Shown here one piece after another: positions 14,001 to 26,078 of a stretch of 64,000 nucleotides of DNA. The stretch is from positions 150,182,196-150,246,195 of the forward strand of contig OY804577.1 of NCBI GenBank assembly GCA_963680875.1, in the 5' to 3' direction. The stretch comes from Bathymodiolus brooksi (taxonomy: Eukaryota > Mollusca > Bivalvia > Mytilida > Modiolidae). The position numbers and the translations under genes were made by a program. Position 1 is the first letter of the stretch. Each line of letters begins with the position of its first letter. Under the pieces are notes generated by a model, which did not search any database, had not been told where the DNA came from, and was given only the letters and a program-made list of their open reading frames with translations.

Positions 14001-16689
14001 ACATGTTAATCACTCCTATGTATTTAGAACGTCTTAATGGTAGATGTTTCATGTTAATCACTCCTATGTATTTAGAACATCTTAATGTTAGATGTTACAT
14101 GTTAATCACTCCTATGTATTTAGAGTGTCTTAATGTTAGATGTTACATGTTAATCACTCCTATGTATTTAGAACATCTTAATGTTAGATGTTACATGTTA
14201 ATCACTCCTATGTATTTAGAACATCTTAATGTTAGATGTTCCATGTTAATCACTCCTATGTATTTAGAACGTCTTAATGTTAGATGCTACATGTTAATCA
14301 CTCCTATGTATTTAAAACATCTTAATGTTAGATGTTACATGTTAATCACTCCTATGTATTTAGAACGTCTTAATGTTAGATGTTCCATGTTAATCACTCC
14401 TATGTATTTAGAACGTCTTAATGTTAGATGTTACATGTTAATCACTCCTATGTATTTAGAACATCTTAATGTTAGATGTTACATGTTAATCACTCCTATG
14501 TATTTAGAACATCTTAATGTTAGATGTTCCATGTTAATCACTCCTATGTATTTAGAACGTCTTAATGTTAGATGTTACATGTTAATCACTCCTATGTATT
14601 TAGAACATCTTAATGTTAGATGTTACATGTTAATCACTCCTATGTATTTAGAACGTCTTAATGTTATATGTTACATGTTAATAACTCCTATGTATTTAGA
14701 ACATCTTAATGTTAGATGTTACATGTTAATCACTCCTATGTATTTAGAACGTCTTAATGTTAGATGTTACATGTTAATCACTCCTATGTATTTAGAACGT
14801 CTTAATGTTAGATGTTCCATGTTAATCACTCCTATGTATTTAAAACATCTTAATGTTAGATGTTCCATGTTAATCACTCCTATGTATTTAGAACGTCTTA
14901 ATGTTAGATGTTACATGTTAATCACTCCTATGTATTTAGAACGTCTTAATGTTAGATGTTACATGTTAATCACTCCTATGTATTTAGAACATCTTAATGT
15001 TAGATGTTACATGTTAATCACTCCTATGTATTTAGAACGTCTTAATGTTATATGTTACATGTTAATAACTCCTATGTATTTAGAACATCTTAATGTTAGA
15101 TGTTACATGTTAATCACTCCTATGTATTTAGAACGTCTTAATGTTAGATGTTACATGTTAATCACTCCTATGTATTTAGAACGTCTTAATGTTAGATGTT
15201 CCATGTTAATCACTCCTATGTATTTAGAACGTCTTAATGTTAGATGTTACATGTTAATCACTCCTATGTATTTAAAACATCTTAATGTTAGATGTTACAT
15301 GTTAATCACTCCTATGTATTTAGAACATCTTAATGTTAGATGTTCCATGTTAATCACTCCTATGTATTTAGAACGTCTTAATGTTAGATGTTACATGTTA
15401 ATCACTCCTATGTATTTAGAACATCTTAATGTTAGATGTTACATGTTAATCACTCCTATGTATTTAGAACGTCTTAATGTTAGATGTTCCATGTTAATCA
15501 CTCCTATGTATTTAGAACGTCTTAATGTTGGATGTTACATGTTAATCACTCCTATGTATTTAAAACATCTTAATGTTAGATGTTACATGTTAATCACTCC
15601 TATGTATTCAGAACATCTTAATGTTAGATGTTCCATGTTAATCACTCCTATGTATTTAGAACGTCTTAATGTTAGATGTTACATGTTAATCACTCCTATG
15701 TATTTAGGACATCTTAATGTTAGATGTTACATGTTAATCACTCCTATGTATTTAGAACGTCTTAATGTTAGATGTTACATGTTAATCACTCCTATGTATT
15801 TAGGACATCTTAATGTTAGATGTTACATGTTAATCACTCCTATGTATTTAGAACGTCTTAATGTTAGATGTTACATGTTAATCACTCCTATGTATTTAGA
15901 ACGTCTTAATGTTAGATGTTCCATGTTAATCACTCCTATGTATTTAGAACGTCTTAATGTTGGATGTTACATGTTAATCACTCCTATGTATTTAAAACAT
16001 CTTAATGTTAGATGTTACATGTTAATCACTCCTATGTATTCAGAACATCTTAATGTTAGATGTTCCATGTTAATCACTCCTATGTATTTAGAACGTCTTA
16101 ATGTTAGATGTTACATGTTAATCACTCCTATGTATTTAGGACATCTTAATGTTAGATGTTACATGTTAATCACTCCTATGTATTTAGAACGTCTTAATGT
16201 TAGATGTTACATGTTAATCACTCCTATGTATTTAGAACATCTTAATGTTAGATGTTACATGTTAATCACTCCTATGTATTTAGAACGTCTTAATGGTAGA
16301 TGTTTCATGTTAATCACTCCTATGTATTTAGAGTGTCTTAATGTTAGATGTTACATGTTAATAACTCCTATGTATTTAGAACATCTTAATGTTAGATGTT
16401 ACATGTTAATCACTCCTATGTATTTAGAACGTCTTAATGTTAGATGTTACATGTTAATCACTCCTATGTATTTAGAACATCTTAATGTTAGATGTTACAT
16501 GTTAATCACTCCTATGTATTTAGAACGTCTTAATGTTATATGTTACATGTTAATAACTCCTATGTATTTAGAACATCTTAATGTTAGATGTTACATGTTA
16601 ATCACTCCTATGTATTTAGAACGTCTTAATGTTAGATGTTACATGTTAATCACTCCTATGTATTTAGAACGTCTTAATGTTAGATGTTC

Positions 16690-19550
16690 CATGTTAATCA
16701 CTCCTATGTATTTAAAACATCTTAATGTTAGATGTTACATGTTAATCACTCCTATGTATTTAGAACGTCTTAATGTTAGATGTTACATGTTAATCACTCC
16801 TATGTATTTAGAACGTCTTAATGTTAGATGTTACATGTTAATCACTCCTATGTATTTAGAACATCTTAATGTTAGATGTTACATGTTAATCACTCCTATG
16901 TATTTAGAACGTCTTAATGTTATATGTTACATGTTAATAACTCCTATGTATTTAGAACATCTTAATGTTAGATGTTACATGTTAATCACTCCTATGTATT
17001 TAGAACGTCTTAATGTTAGAAGTTACATGTTAATCACTCCTATGTATTTAGAACGTCTTAATGTTAGATGTTCCATGTTAATCACTCCTATGTATTTAGA
17101 ACGTCTTAATGTTAGATGTTACATGTTAATCACTCCTATGTATTTAAAACATCTTAATGTTAGATGTTACATGTTAATCACTCCTATGTATTTAGAACAT
17201 CTTAATGTTAGATGTTCCATGTTAATCACTCCTATGTATTTAGAACGTCTTAATGTTAGATGTTACATGTTAATCACTCCTATGTATTTAGAACATCTTA
17301 ATGTTAGATGTTACATGTTAATCACTCCTATGTATTTAGAACGTCTTAATGTTAGATGTTCCATGTTAATCACTCCTATGTATTTAGAACGTCTTAATGT
17401 TGGATGTTACATGTTAATCACTCCTATGTATTTAAAACATCTTAATGTTAGATGTTACATGTTAATCACTCCTATGTATTCAGAACATCTTAATGTTAGA
17501 TGTTCCATGTTAATCACTCCTATGTATTTAGAACGTCTTAATGTTAGATGTTACATGTTAATCACTCCTATGTATTTAGGACATCTTAATGTTAGATGTT
17601 ACATGTTAATCACTCCTATGTATTTAGAACGTCTTAATGTTAGATGTTACATGTTAATCACTCCTATGTATTTAGAACATCTTAATGTTAGATGTTACAT
17701 GTTAATCACTCCTATGTATTTAGAACGTCTTAATGGTAGATGTTTCATGTTAATCACTCCTATGTATTTAGAGTGTCTTAATGTTAGATGTTACATGTTA
17801 ATAACTCCTATGTATTTAGAACATCTTAATGTTAGATGTTACATGTTAATCACTCCTATGTATTTAGAACATCTTAATGTTAGATGTTCCATGTTAATCA
17901 CTCCTATGTATTTAGAACGTCTTAATGTTAGATGCTACATGTTAATCACTCCTATGTATTTAAAACATCTTAATGTTAGATGTTACATGTTAATCACTCC
18001 TATGTATTTAGAACGTCTTAATGTTAGATGTTCCATGTTAATCACTCCTATGTATTTAGAACGTCTTAATGTTAGATGTTACATGTTAATCACTCCTATG
18101 TATTTAGAACATCTTAATGTTAGATGTTACATGTTAATCACTCCTATGTATTTAGAACATCTTAATGTTAGATGTTCCATGTTAATCACTCCTATGTATT
18201 TAGAACGTCTTAATGTTAGATGCTACATGTTAATCACTCCTATGTATTTAAAACGTCTTAATGTTAGATGTTACATGTTAATCACTCCTATGTATTTAGA
18301 ACGTCTTAATGTTAGATGTTACATGTTAATCACTCCTATGTATTTAAAACATCTTAATGTTAGATGTTACATGTTAATCACTCCTATGTATTTAGAGCAT
18401 CTTAATGTTAGATGTTCCATGTTAATCACTCCTATGTATTTAGAACATCTTAATGTTAGATGTTACATGTTAATCACTCCTATGTATTTAAAACATCTTA
18501 ATGTTAGATGTTACATGTTAATCACTCCTATGTATTTAAAACATCTTAATGTTAGATGTTCCATGTTAATCACTCCTATGTATTTAGAACGTCTTAATGT
18601 TAGATGTTACATGTTAATCACTCCTATGTATTTAGAACGTCTTAATGTTAGATGTTACATGTTAATCACTCCTATGTATTTAGAACATCTTAATGTTAGA
18701 TGTTACATGTTAATCACTCCTATGTATTTAGAACGTCTTAATGTTATATGTTACATGTTAATAACTCCTATGTATTTAGAACATCTTAATGTTAGATGTT
18801 ACATGTTAATCACTCCTATGTATTTAGAACGTCTTAATGTTAGATGTTCCATGTTAATCACTCCTATGTATTTAGAACGTCTTAATGTTAGATGTTACAT
18901 GTTAATCACTCCTATGTATTTAAAACATCTTAATGTTAGATGTTACATGTTAATCACTCCTATGTATTTAGAACATCTTAATGTTAGATGTTCCATGTTA
19001 ATCACTCCTATGTATTTAGAACGTCTTAATGTTAGATGTTACATGTTAATCACTCCTATGTATTTAGAACATCTTAATGTTAGATGTTACATGTTAATCA
19101 CTCCTATGTATTTAGAACGTCTTAATGTTAGATGTTCCATGTTAATCACTCCTATGTATTTAGAACGTCTTAATGTTGGATGTTACATGTTAATCACTCC
19201 TATGTATTTAAAACATCTTAATGTTAGATGTTACATGTTAATCACTCCTATGTATTCAGAACATCTTAATGTTAGATGTTCCATGTTAATCACTCCTATG
19301 TATTTAGAACGTCTTAATGTTAGATGTTACATGTTAATCACTCCTATGTATTTAGGACATCTTAATGTTAGATGTTACATGTTAATCACTCCTATGTATT
19401 TAGAACATCTTAATGTTAGATGTTCCATGTTAATCACTCCTATGTATTTAGAACGTCTTAATGTTAGATGTTACATGTTAATCAATCCTATGTATTTAGA
19501 ACATCTTAATGTTAGATGTTCCATGTTAATCACTCCTATGTATTTAGAAC
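16690..19550. repeat. Higher-order block, copy 1 of a 3,648-bp-offset duplication in the 48-bp satellite
   Basis: Unit order in this stretch recurs at about 20,338-23,198 with a 3,648-bp (76-unit) offset. Marker pairs are the GGTAGATGTTTC variant at 17,735 and 21,383, the GTTATATGTT variant near 16,919 and 20,567, and the ATCAATCCT variant at 19,481 and 23,129. The GGTAGATG marker also occurs at 16,295, exactly 1,440 bp (30 units) before 17,735, so a smaller duplication is nested in front. Boundaries are approximate. Confidence 0.78.
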
Positions 19551-20337
19551 GTCTTAATGTTAGATGTTACATGTTAATCACTCCTATGTATTTAGAACAT
19601 CTTAATGTTAGATGTTCCATGTTAATCACTCCTATGTATTTAGAACGTCTTAATGTTAGATGTTACATGTTAATCACTCCTATGTATTTAGAACATCTTA
19701 ATGTTAGATGTTACATGTTAATCACTCCTATGTATTTAGAACGTCTTAATGTTATATGTTACATGTTAATAACTCCTATGTATTTAGAACATCTTAATGT
19801 TAGATGTTACATGTTAATCACTCCTATGTATTTAGAACGTCTTAATGTTAGATGTTCCATGTTAATCACTCCTATGTATTTAAAACATCTTAATGTTAGA
19901 TGTTCCATGTTAATCACTCCTATGTATTTAGAACGTCTTAATGTTAGATGTTACATGTTAATCACTCCTATGTATTTAGAACGTCTTAATGTTAGATGTT
20001 ACATGTTAATCACTCCTATGTATTTAGAACATCTTAATGTTAGATGTTACATGTTAATCACTCCTATGTATTTAGAACGTCTTAATGTTATATGTTACAT
20101 GTTAATCACTCCTATGTATTTAGAACGTCTTAATGTTAGATGTTACATGTTAATCACTCCTATGTATTTAGAACATCTTAATGTTAGATGTTACATGTTA
20201 ATCACTCCTATGTATTTAGAACGTCTTAATGTTATATGTTACATGTTAATAACTCCTATGTATTTAGAACATCTTAATGTTAGATGTTACATGTTAATCA
20301 CTCCTATGTATTTAGAACGTCTTAATGTTAGATGTTC

Positions 20338-23198
20338 CATGTTAATCACTCCTATGTATTTAAAACATCTTAATGTTAGATGTTCCATGTTAATCACTCC
20401 TATGTATTTAGAACGTCTTAATGTTAGATGTTACATGTTAATCACTCCTATGTATTTAGAACGTCTTAATGTTAGATGTTACATGTTAATCACTCCTATG
20501 TATTTAGAACATCTTAATGTTAGATGTTACATGTTAATCACTCCTATGTATTTAGAACGTCTTAATGTTATATGTTACATGTTAATAACTCCTATGTATT
20601 CAGAACATCTTAATGTTAGATGTTACATGTTAATCACTCCTATGTATTTAGAACGTCTTAATGTTAGATGTTACATGTTAATCACTCCTATGTATTTAGA
20701 ACGTCTTAATGTTAGATGTTCCATGTTAATCACTCCTATGTATTTAGAACGTCTTAATGTTAGATGTTACATGTTAATCACTCCTATGTATTTAAAACAT
20801 CTTAATGTTAGATGTTACATGTTAATCACTCCTATGTATTTAGAACATCTTAATGTTAGATGTTCCATGTTAATCACTCCTATGTATTTAGAACGTCTTA
20901 ATGTTAGATGTTACATGTTAATCACTCCTATGTATTTAGAACATCTTAATGTTAGATGTTACATGTTAATCACTCCTATGTATTTAGAACGTCTTAATGT
21001 TAGATGTTCCATCTTAATCACTCCTATGTATTTAGAACGTCTTAATGTTGGATGTTACATGTTAATCACTCCTATGTATTTAAAACATCTTAATGTTAGA
21101 TGTTACATGTTAATCACTCCTATGTATTCAGAACATCTTAATGTTAGATGTTCCATGTTAATCACTCCTATGTATTTAGAACGTCTTAATGTTAGATGTT
21201 ACATGTTAATCACTCCTATGTATTTAGGACATCTTAATGTTAGATGTTACATGTTAATCACTCCTATGTATTTAGAACGTCTTAATGTTAGATGTTACAT
21301 GTTAATCACTCCTATGTATTTAGAACATCTTAATGTTAGACGTTACATGTTAATCACTCCTATGTATTTAGAACGTCTTAATGGTAGATGTTTCATGTTA
21401 ATCACTCCTATGTATTTAGAGTGTCTTAATGTTAGATGTTACATGTTAATAACTCCTATGTATTTAGACCATCTTAATGTTAGATGTTACATGTTAATCA
21501 CTCCTATGTATTTAGAACATCTTAATGTTAGATGTTCCATGTTAATCACTCCTATGTATTTAGAACGTCTTAATGTTAGATGCTACATGTTAATCACTCC
21601 TATGTATTTAAAACATCTTAATGTTAGATGTTACATGTTAATCACTCCTATGTATTTAGAACGTCTTAATGTTAGATGTTCCATGTTAATCACTCCTATG
21701 TATTTAGAACGTCTTAATGTTAGATGTTACATGTTAATCACTCCTATGTATTTAGAACATCTTAATGTTAGATGTTACATGTTAATCACTCCTATGTATT
21801 TAGAACATCTTAATGTTAGATGTTCCATGTTAATCACTCCTATGTATTTAGAACGTCTTAATGTTAGATGCTACATGTTAATCACTCCTATGTATTTAAA
21901 ACGTCTTAATGTTAGATGTTACATGTTAATCACTCCTATGTATTTAGAACGTCTTAATGTTAGATGTTACATGTTAATCACTCCTATGTATTTAAAACAT
22001 CTTAATGTTAGATGTTACATGTTAATCACTCCTATGTATTTAGAACATCTTAATGTTAGATGTTCCATGTTAATCACTCCTATGTATTTAGAACATCTTA
22101 ATGTTAGATGTTACATGTTAATCACTCCTATGTATTTAAAACATCTTAATGTTAGATGTTACATGTTAATCACTCCTATGTATTTAAAACATCTTAATGT
22201 TAGATGTTCCATGTTAATCACTCCTATGTATTTAGAACGTCTTAATGTTAGATGTTACATGTTAATCACTCCTATGTATTTAGAACGTCTTAATGTTAGA
22301 TGTTACATGTTAATCACTCCTATGTATTTAGAACATCTTAATGTTAGATGTTACATGTTAATCACTCCTATGTATTTAGAACGTCTTAATGTTATATGTT
22401 ACATGTTAATAACTCCTATGTATTTAGAACATCTTAATGTTAGATGTTACATGTTAATCACTCCTATGTATTTAGAACGTCTTAATGTTAGATGTTCCAT
22501 GTTAATCACTCCTATGTATTTAGAACGTCTTAATGTTAGATGTTACATGTTAATCACTCCTATGTATTTAAAACATCTTAATGTTAGATGTTACATGTTA
22601 ATCACTCCTATGTATTTAGAACATCTTAATGTTAGATGTTCCATGTTAATCACTCCTATGTATTTAGAACGTCTTAATGTTAGATGTTACATGTTAATCA
22701 CTCCTATGTATTTAGAACATCTTAATGTTAGATGTTACATGTTAATCACTCCTATGTATTTAGAACGTCTTAATGTTAGATGTTCCATGTTAATCACTCC
22801 TATGTATTTAGAACGTCTTAATGTTGGATGTTACATGTTAATCACTCCTATGTATTTAAAACATCTTAATGTTAGATGTTACATGTTAATCACTCCTATG
22901 TATTCAGAACATCTTAATGTTAGATGTTCCATGTTAATCACTCCTATGTATTTAGAACGTCTTAATGTTAGATGTTACATGTTAATCACTCCTATGTATT
23001 TAGGACATCTTAATGTTAGATGTTACATGTTAATCACTCCTATGTATTTAGAACATCTTAATGTTAGATGTTCCATGTTAATCACTCCTATGTATTTAGA
23101 ACGTCTTAATGTTAGATGTTACATGTTAATCAATCCTATGTATTTAGAACATCTTAATGTTAGATGTTCCATGTTAATCACTCCTATGTATTTAGAAC
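20338..23198. repeat. Higher-order block, copy 2 of the 3,648-bp-offset duplication
   Basis: This is the counterpart of 16,690-19,550. The right end carries a rare CTTATTG variant at 23,201. The same variant, preceded by the same unit order, occurs at 6,497, 348 units upstream. The last part of this block is therefore also shared with about 6,290-6,540. Confidence 0.75.
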
Positions 23199-23839
23199 GT
23201 CTTATTGTTAGATGTTACATGTTAATCACTCCTATGTATTTAGAACATCTTAATGTTTGATGTTACATGTTAATCACTCCTATGTATTTAGAACGTCTTA
23301 ATGTTAGATGTTTCATGTTAATCACTCCTATGTATTTAGAACATCTTAATGTTAGATGTTCCATGTTAATCACTCCTATGTATTTAGAACGTCTTAATGT
23401 TAGATGTTACATGTTAATCACTCCTATGTATTTAGAACGTCTTAATGTTAGATGCTACATGTTAATCACTCCTATGTATTTAGAACGTCTTAATGTTAGA
23501 TGTTACATGTTAATCACTCCTATGTATTTAGAACGTCTTAATGTTAGATGTTACATGTTAATCACTCCTATGTATTTAGAACGTCTTAATGTTAGATGTT
23601 ACATGTTAATCACTCCTATGTATTTAGAACGTCTTAATGTTAGATGTTACATGTTAATCACTCCTATGTATTTAGAACGTCTTAATGTTAGATGTTACAT
23701 GTTAATCACTCCTATGTATTTAGAACATCTTAAAGTTAGATGTTACATGTTAATCACTCCTATGTATTTAGAACATCTTAATGTTAGATGTTACATGTTA
23801 ATCACTCCTATGTATTTAGAACATCTTAATGTTCTGTTG

Positions 23840-24340
23840 TTATCTTACATCTGTATGAAAAGTTTGAAGATACCAAAGGGCCAATCAGAAGCCACAACTA
23901 TACCAAAGGGCCAATCAGAAGCCACAACTATACAAAAAAGGGCCAATCAGAAACCACAACTATACCAAAGGGCCAATCAGAAGCCACAACTATACCAAAG
24001 GGCCAATCAGAAGCCACAACTATACCAAAGGGCCAATCAGAAGACACAACTATACCAAAGGGCCAATCAGAAGCCACAACTATACCAAAGGGATAATCAG
24101 AAGCCACAACTATACCAAAGGGCCAATCAGAAGCCACAACTATACCAAAGGGCCAATCAGAAATCACAACCATTCCAAAGGGCCAATCAGAAACCACAAC
24201 TATACCAAAGAGCCAATCAGAAACCACAACTGGAATGACATACAATACAATGATCGGAATAAAACGACAAATAAGACAAACAATGATCTACAAAACACCA
24301 GACAAAAAATAAAGATTGAGCAACACGAATCCCACCGGTA
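23840..24340 (+). mobile_element. Dispersed bivalve-type repeat copy interrupted by an internal minisatellite
   Basis: Left of the internal array is a head reading GTTTGAAGATACCAAAGGG. To the right are AGACAAACAATGATC and then GCAACACGAATCCCACC at 24,320-24,336. From memory this order (an ACCAAAGGG head, a purine-rich middle, GCAACACGAAYCCCACC) matches a short non-autonomous repeat common in mussel genomes; no search was run. A partial second copy of the head lies at 29,098-29,175. No coding capacity is seen. Element class (SINE, MITE or other) is not determined. Confidence 0.5.
23871..24231. repeat. 30-bp minisatellite, 12 copies
   Basis: Twelve copies of a 30-bp unit containing GGCCAATCAGAAGCCACAAC. 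One unit is 2 bp longer (ACAAAAAAGGG at 23,932-23,942), which shifts the reading frame, and one has GGATAATCAG (24,091). The unit is the head segment of the surrounding dispersed repeat, so the array looks like expansion of a piece of that element. The open frames across it (plus 23,267-24,238; minus 23,928-24,245) are repeat artefacts. Confidence 0.93.
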
Positions 24341-24357
24341 TGTCTAAGCTGTTCCGT
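24341..24357. repeat. 17-bp direct repeat, left copy (possible target-site duplication)
   Basis: TGTCTAAGCTGTTCCGT occurs here, right after the dispersed-repeat segment, and again at 26,274-26,290, right after the (TATTGTC)n tail. Length and placement fit a LINE target-site duplication around the composite insert 24,358-26,273. Similarity continues weakly past both copies (TATATCT in each), so two related repeat copies are an alternative. Confidence 0.45.
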
Positions 24358-24499
24358 GGTCATTTTATATCTAGCACAGGTATATCTAAAAAAATAAAAA
24401 GCTTTTAGGTGAAGTAAATCAAAAAGTTTTCAATAAACGTCAAATGATAGCCCTACTGAAGAGCAATTCACCAAAACTTCTCAATATCATTGTCAATTT

Positions 24500-26078
24500 T
24501 ATGAATAAATGCATGTCCAAGAGAAATTCATCCTAGAACAGCAATTGTCTGATTTTTTTGAAAATATTTTTAATCCTTATTTATGTGCTTTTAGAAGAGG
24601 TCATGGATGTCAGACAACCCTGCTCAGGTTATTAGAGGACTGGCGGAATGCCCTTGAAAAAAATCAGTATGTTGCCGCAGTCCTAATGGATCTTTCCAAG
24701 GCATTTGATTGCCTACCCCATGATATTTTATTGGATAAACTTTCGGCCTATGGTATGTCCACTGATTCTGTATCCCTTCTCGAGTCCTACTTATCAAATA
24801 GGAAACAGCAAATTAAAATTAATGGTATCCTGAGCAGTTGGTCTGACATCCAAAAAGGGGTACCCCAAGGGTCAATCTTGGGTCCTCTACTTTTTAAAAT
24901 CTTTATTAATGATATTTTTTATTTTGTAAAAAAGGGTACTTTATATAATTATGCGGATGACAATACTTTGTCTTATGGTCATCCTGATTTTAATGTACTT
25001 ACCTCAGTTTTAGAATCAGAGTCAAATGTTCTTATTAATTGGTTTAAAGTTAACAAAATGCAGGCTAATCCAGATACATTTCAGGTACTTGCGGTTGGGA
25101 AGAAGACTTTTGACAAAAACATGAAGATTTGTATACAGAATTCTACACTTTCATGTGAAGAGGCAGTAAATCTTTTAGGAATTGAAATAGATTATCAATT
25201 AAATTTTGACATTCATATCAGTTCAATCTGTAGGAAGGCATCACAGCAACTGAATATACTTAAACGTTTGGGCCGATATTTAGACAGATTAAGCAAATTA
25301 ACTATATTCCACACTTTCATTCTCAGTAACTTTAACTTCTGCCCTTTGGCTTGGCATTGTTGTACCGATAAAAATTCAAAAAAATTAGAGAAAGTGCAGG
25401 AAAGAGCACTTCGCTTTGTATACGATGACTACACCAGTTCATATATTAACCTTCTTGAAAAAGCTCTAGTGCCCTCCTTACAGATCAGACGTATTAGGAC
25501 AATGGCCTTGGAGACATATAAAATCGTTAACAAATTAGCTCCTGTATGCCTTCATGATTTGGTTAATGTGAAGAATTCTAAATATGCTTTCAGGTATTCG
25601 AACATATTAGATGTACCTCAAGTTAGAACTACAAGGTATGGCAAAATAACATTCATGTTTGCAGCTGCAACTCTGTGGAACGACCTTCCGAACCATTTCA
25701 GAACTGAAAACAGTTTCAACCACTTTAAAAGTTTGATTCAGTCCTGGAATGGCTCAGTATGTCGTTGTTCTGCATGCAGATAACATATTCAGCTTTCTGT
25801 TTTATTTCTAGTGCTTTTTCCAAGTTTTAATGCTGCTTAGTTATTTTATGTTTGCTTGATATTGCTTCAGCATGTTTTAGTATGTCTTTTATTTTTGTGC
25901 TTTTTATGTTGCATTTGCTAACTGTATGTGCTTTATATGTGTGTTTATGTGATTATGTTAATATTTGTATGTATCTTGTGCTACTATATATGTATATTCG
26001 GTAAAAAGCTCATGAGAGCTTGTGTTTATTGTTATTCAAAAACCGAATTCAAATAAAGTTTTCTTATCTTATCTTATC
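24500..26078 (+). mobile_element. Truncated LINE copy with (CTTAT)n 3' tail
   Basis: The element comprises the reverse transcriptase frame and about 280 bp of T-rich 3' UTR. It ends with AAATAAAGTTTTCTTATC and about three CTTAT repeats at 26,063-26,078. A simple-repeat tail instead of poly(A) is known for several non-LTR clades. An AATAAA lies at 26,052-26,057, just before the tail. The 5' end is uncertain: coding similarity begins at about 24,510, and no clean target-site duplication immediately flanks this copy. Confidence 0.75.
24509..25783 (+). CDS. 5'-truncated LINE (non-LTR retrotransposon) reverse transcriptase
   Basis: The 424-codon frame encodes the polymerase and C-terminal part of a non-LTR retrotransposon ORF2. 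Such enzymes copy the element's RNA at a nicked chromosomal target (target-primed reverse transcription). Visible motifs are HGCQTTLL (residues 32-39), DLSKAFD with the first catalytic Asp at 61, GVPQGSILGPLLF at 117-129, and YADD at 148-151 with the catalytic Asp pair at 150-151. NLLGIEID lies at 221-228. The C-terminus has LWNDLP and a Cys-rich CRCSACR end. The catalytic residues look intact. The AP-type endonuclease and the first part of the fingers domain are missing; full ORF2 proteins of this kind usually have about 900-1,000 residues. The Met is probably not the true start, because an in-frame TAA lies directly upstream at 24,506. It resembles the CR1/jockey superfamily; clade not assigned. 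Likely a dead-on-arrival copy. Confidence 0.9.
   Translation: MHVQEKFILEQQLSDFFENIFNPYLCAFRRGHGCQTTLLRLLEDWRNALEKNQYVAAVLMDLSKAFDCLPHDILLDKLSAYGMSTDSVSLLESYLSNRKQQIKINGILSSWSDIQKGVPQGSILGPLLFKIFINDIFYFVKKGTLYNYADDNTLSYGHPDFNVLTSVLESESNVLINWFKVNKMQANPDTFQVLAVGKKTFDKNMKICIQNSTLSCEEAVNLLGIEIDYQLNFDIHISSICRKASQQLNILKRLGRYLDRLSKLTIFHTFILSNFNFCPLAWHCCTDKNSKKLEKVQERALRFVYDDYTSSYINLLEKALVPSLQIRRIRTMALETYKIVNKLAPVCLHDLVNVKNSKYAFRYSNILDVPQVRTTRYGKITFMFAAATLWNDLPNHFRTENSFNHFKSLIQSWNGSVCRCSACR

Larger units (their letters stand above)
1..23833. repeat. 48-bp satellite array, about 496 tandem units, open to the left edge
   Basis: Head-to-tail 48-bp units fill this stretch with almost no length variation. 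Read on the plus strand each unit encodes MLITPMYLERLNVRCY or a variant, so frames stay open for thousands of codons (longest 13,283-23,260). Recurrent variant sites are CGT/CAT (Arg/His), TAC/TCC (Tyr/Ser), GAA/AAA/GGA (Glu/Lys/Gly) and TTA/TCA (Leu/Ser). Nearly all change the amino acid, which argues against selection on a protein. Each unit contains three heptamers of the form ATGTTAN in a row. Stops arise where TGTTAC or TGTTCC becomes TGATAC, TGATAA or TGATCC (near 413, 3,101, 3,629, 7,709, 10,397, 10,925, 12,749, 13,277), plus a TGA at 23,258-23,260. The array begins outside the window and ends inside a unit at about 23,833. Function unknown; best described as satellite DNA. Confidence 0.97.

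Noticed and set aside
13283..23260. A 3,325-codon plus-strand open frame, and those at 419-3,103, 3,635-7,711, 7,715-10,399 and 10,931-12,751, as giant repeat proteins
   Set aside because: The frames exist only because the 48-bp unit is divisible by three and lacks a stop. Each starts at the first ATG after a variant stop unit. Variants are mostly replacement changes and there is no gene context.
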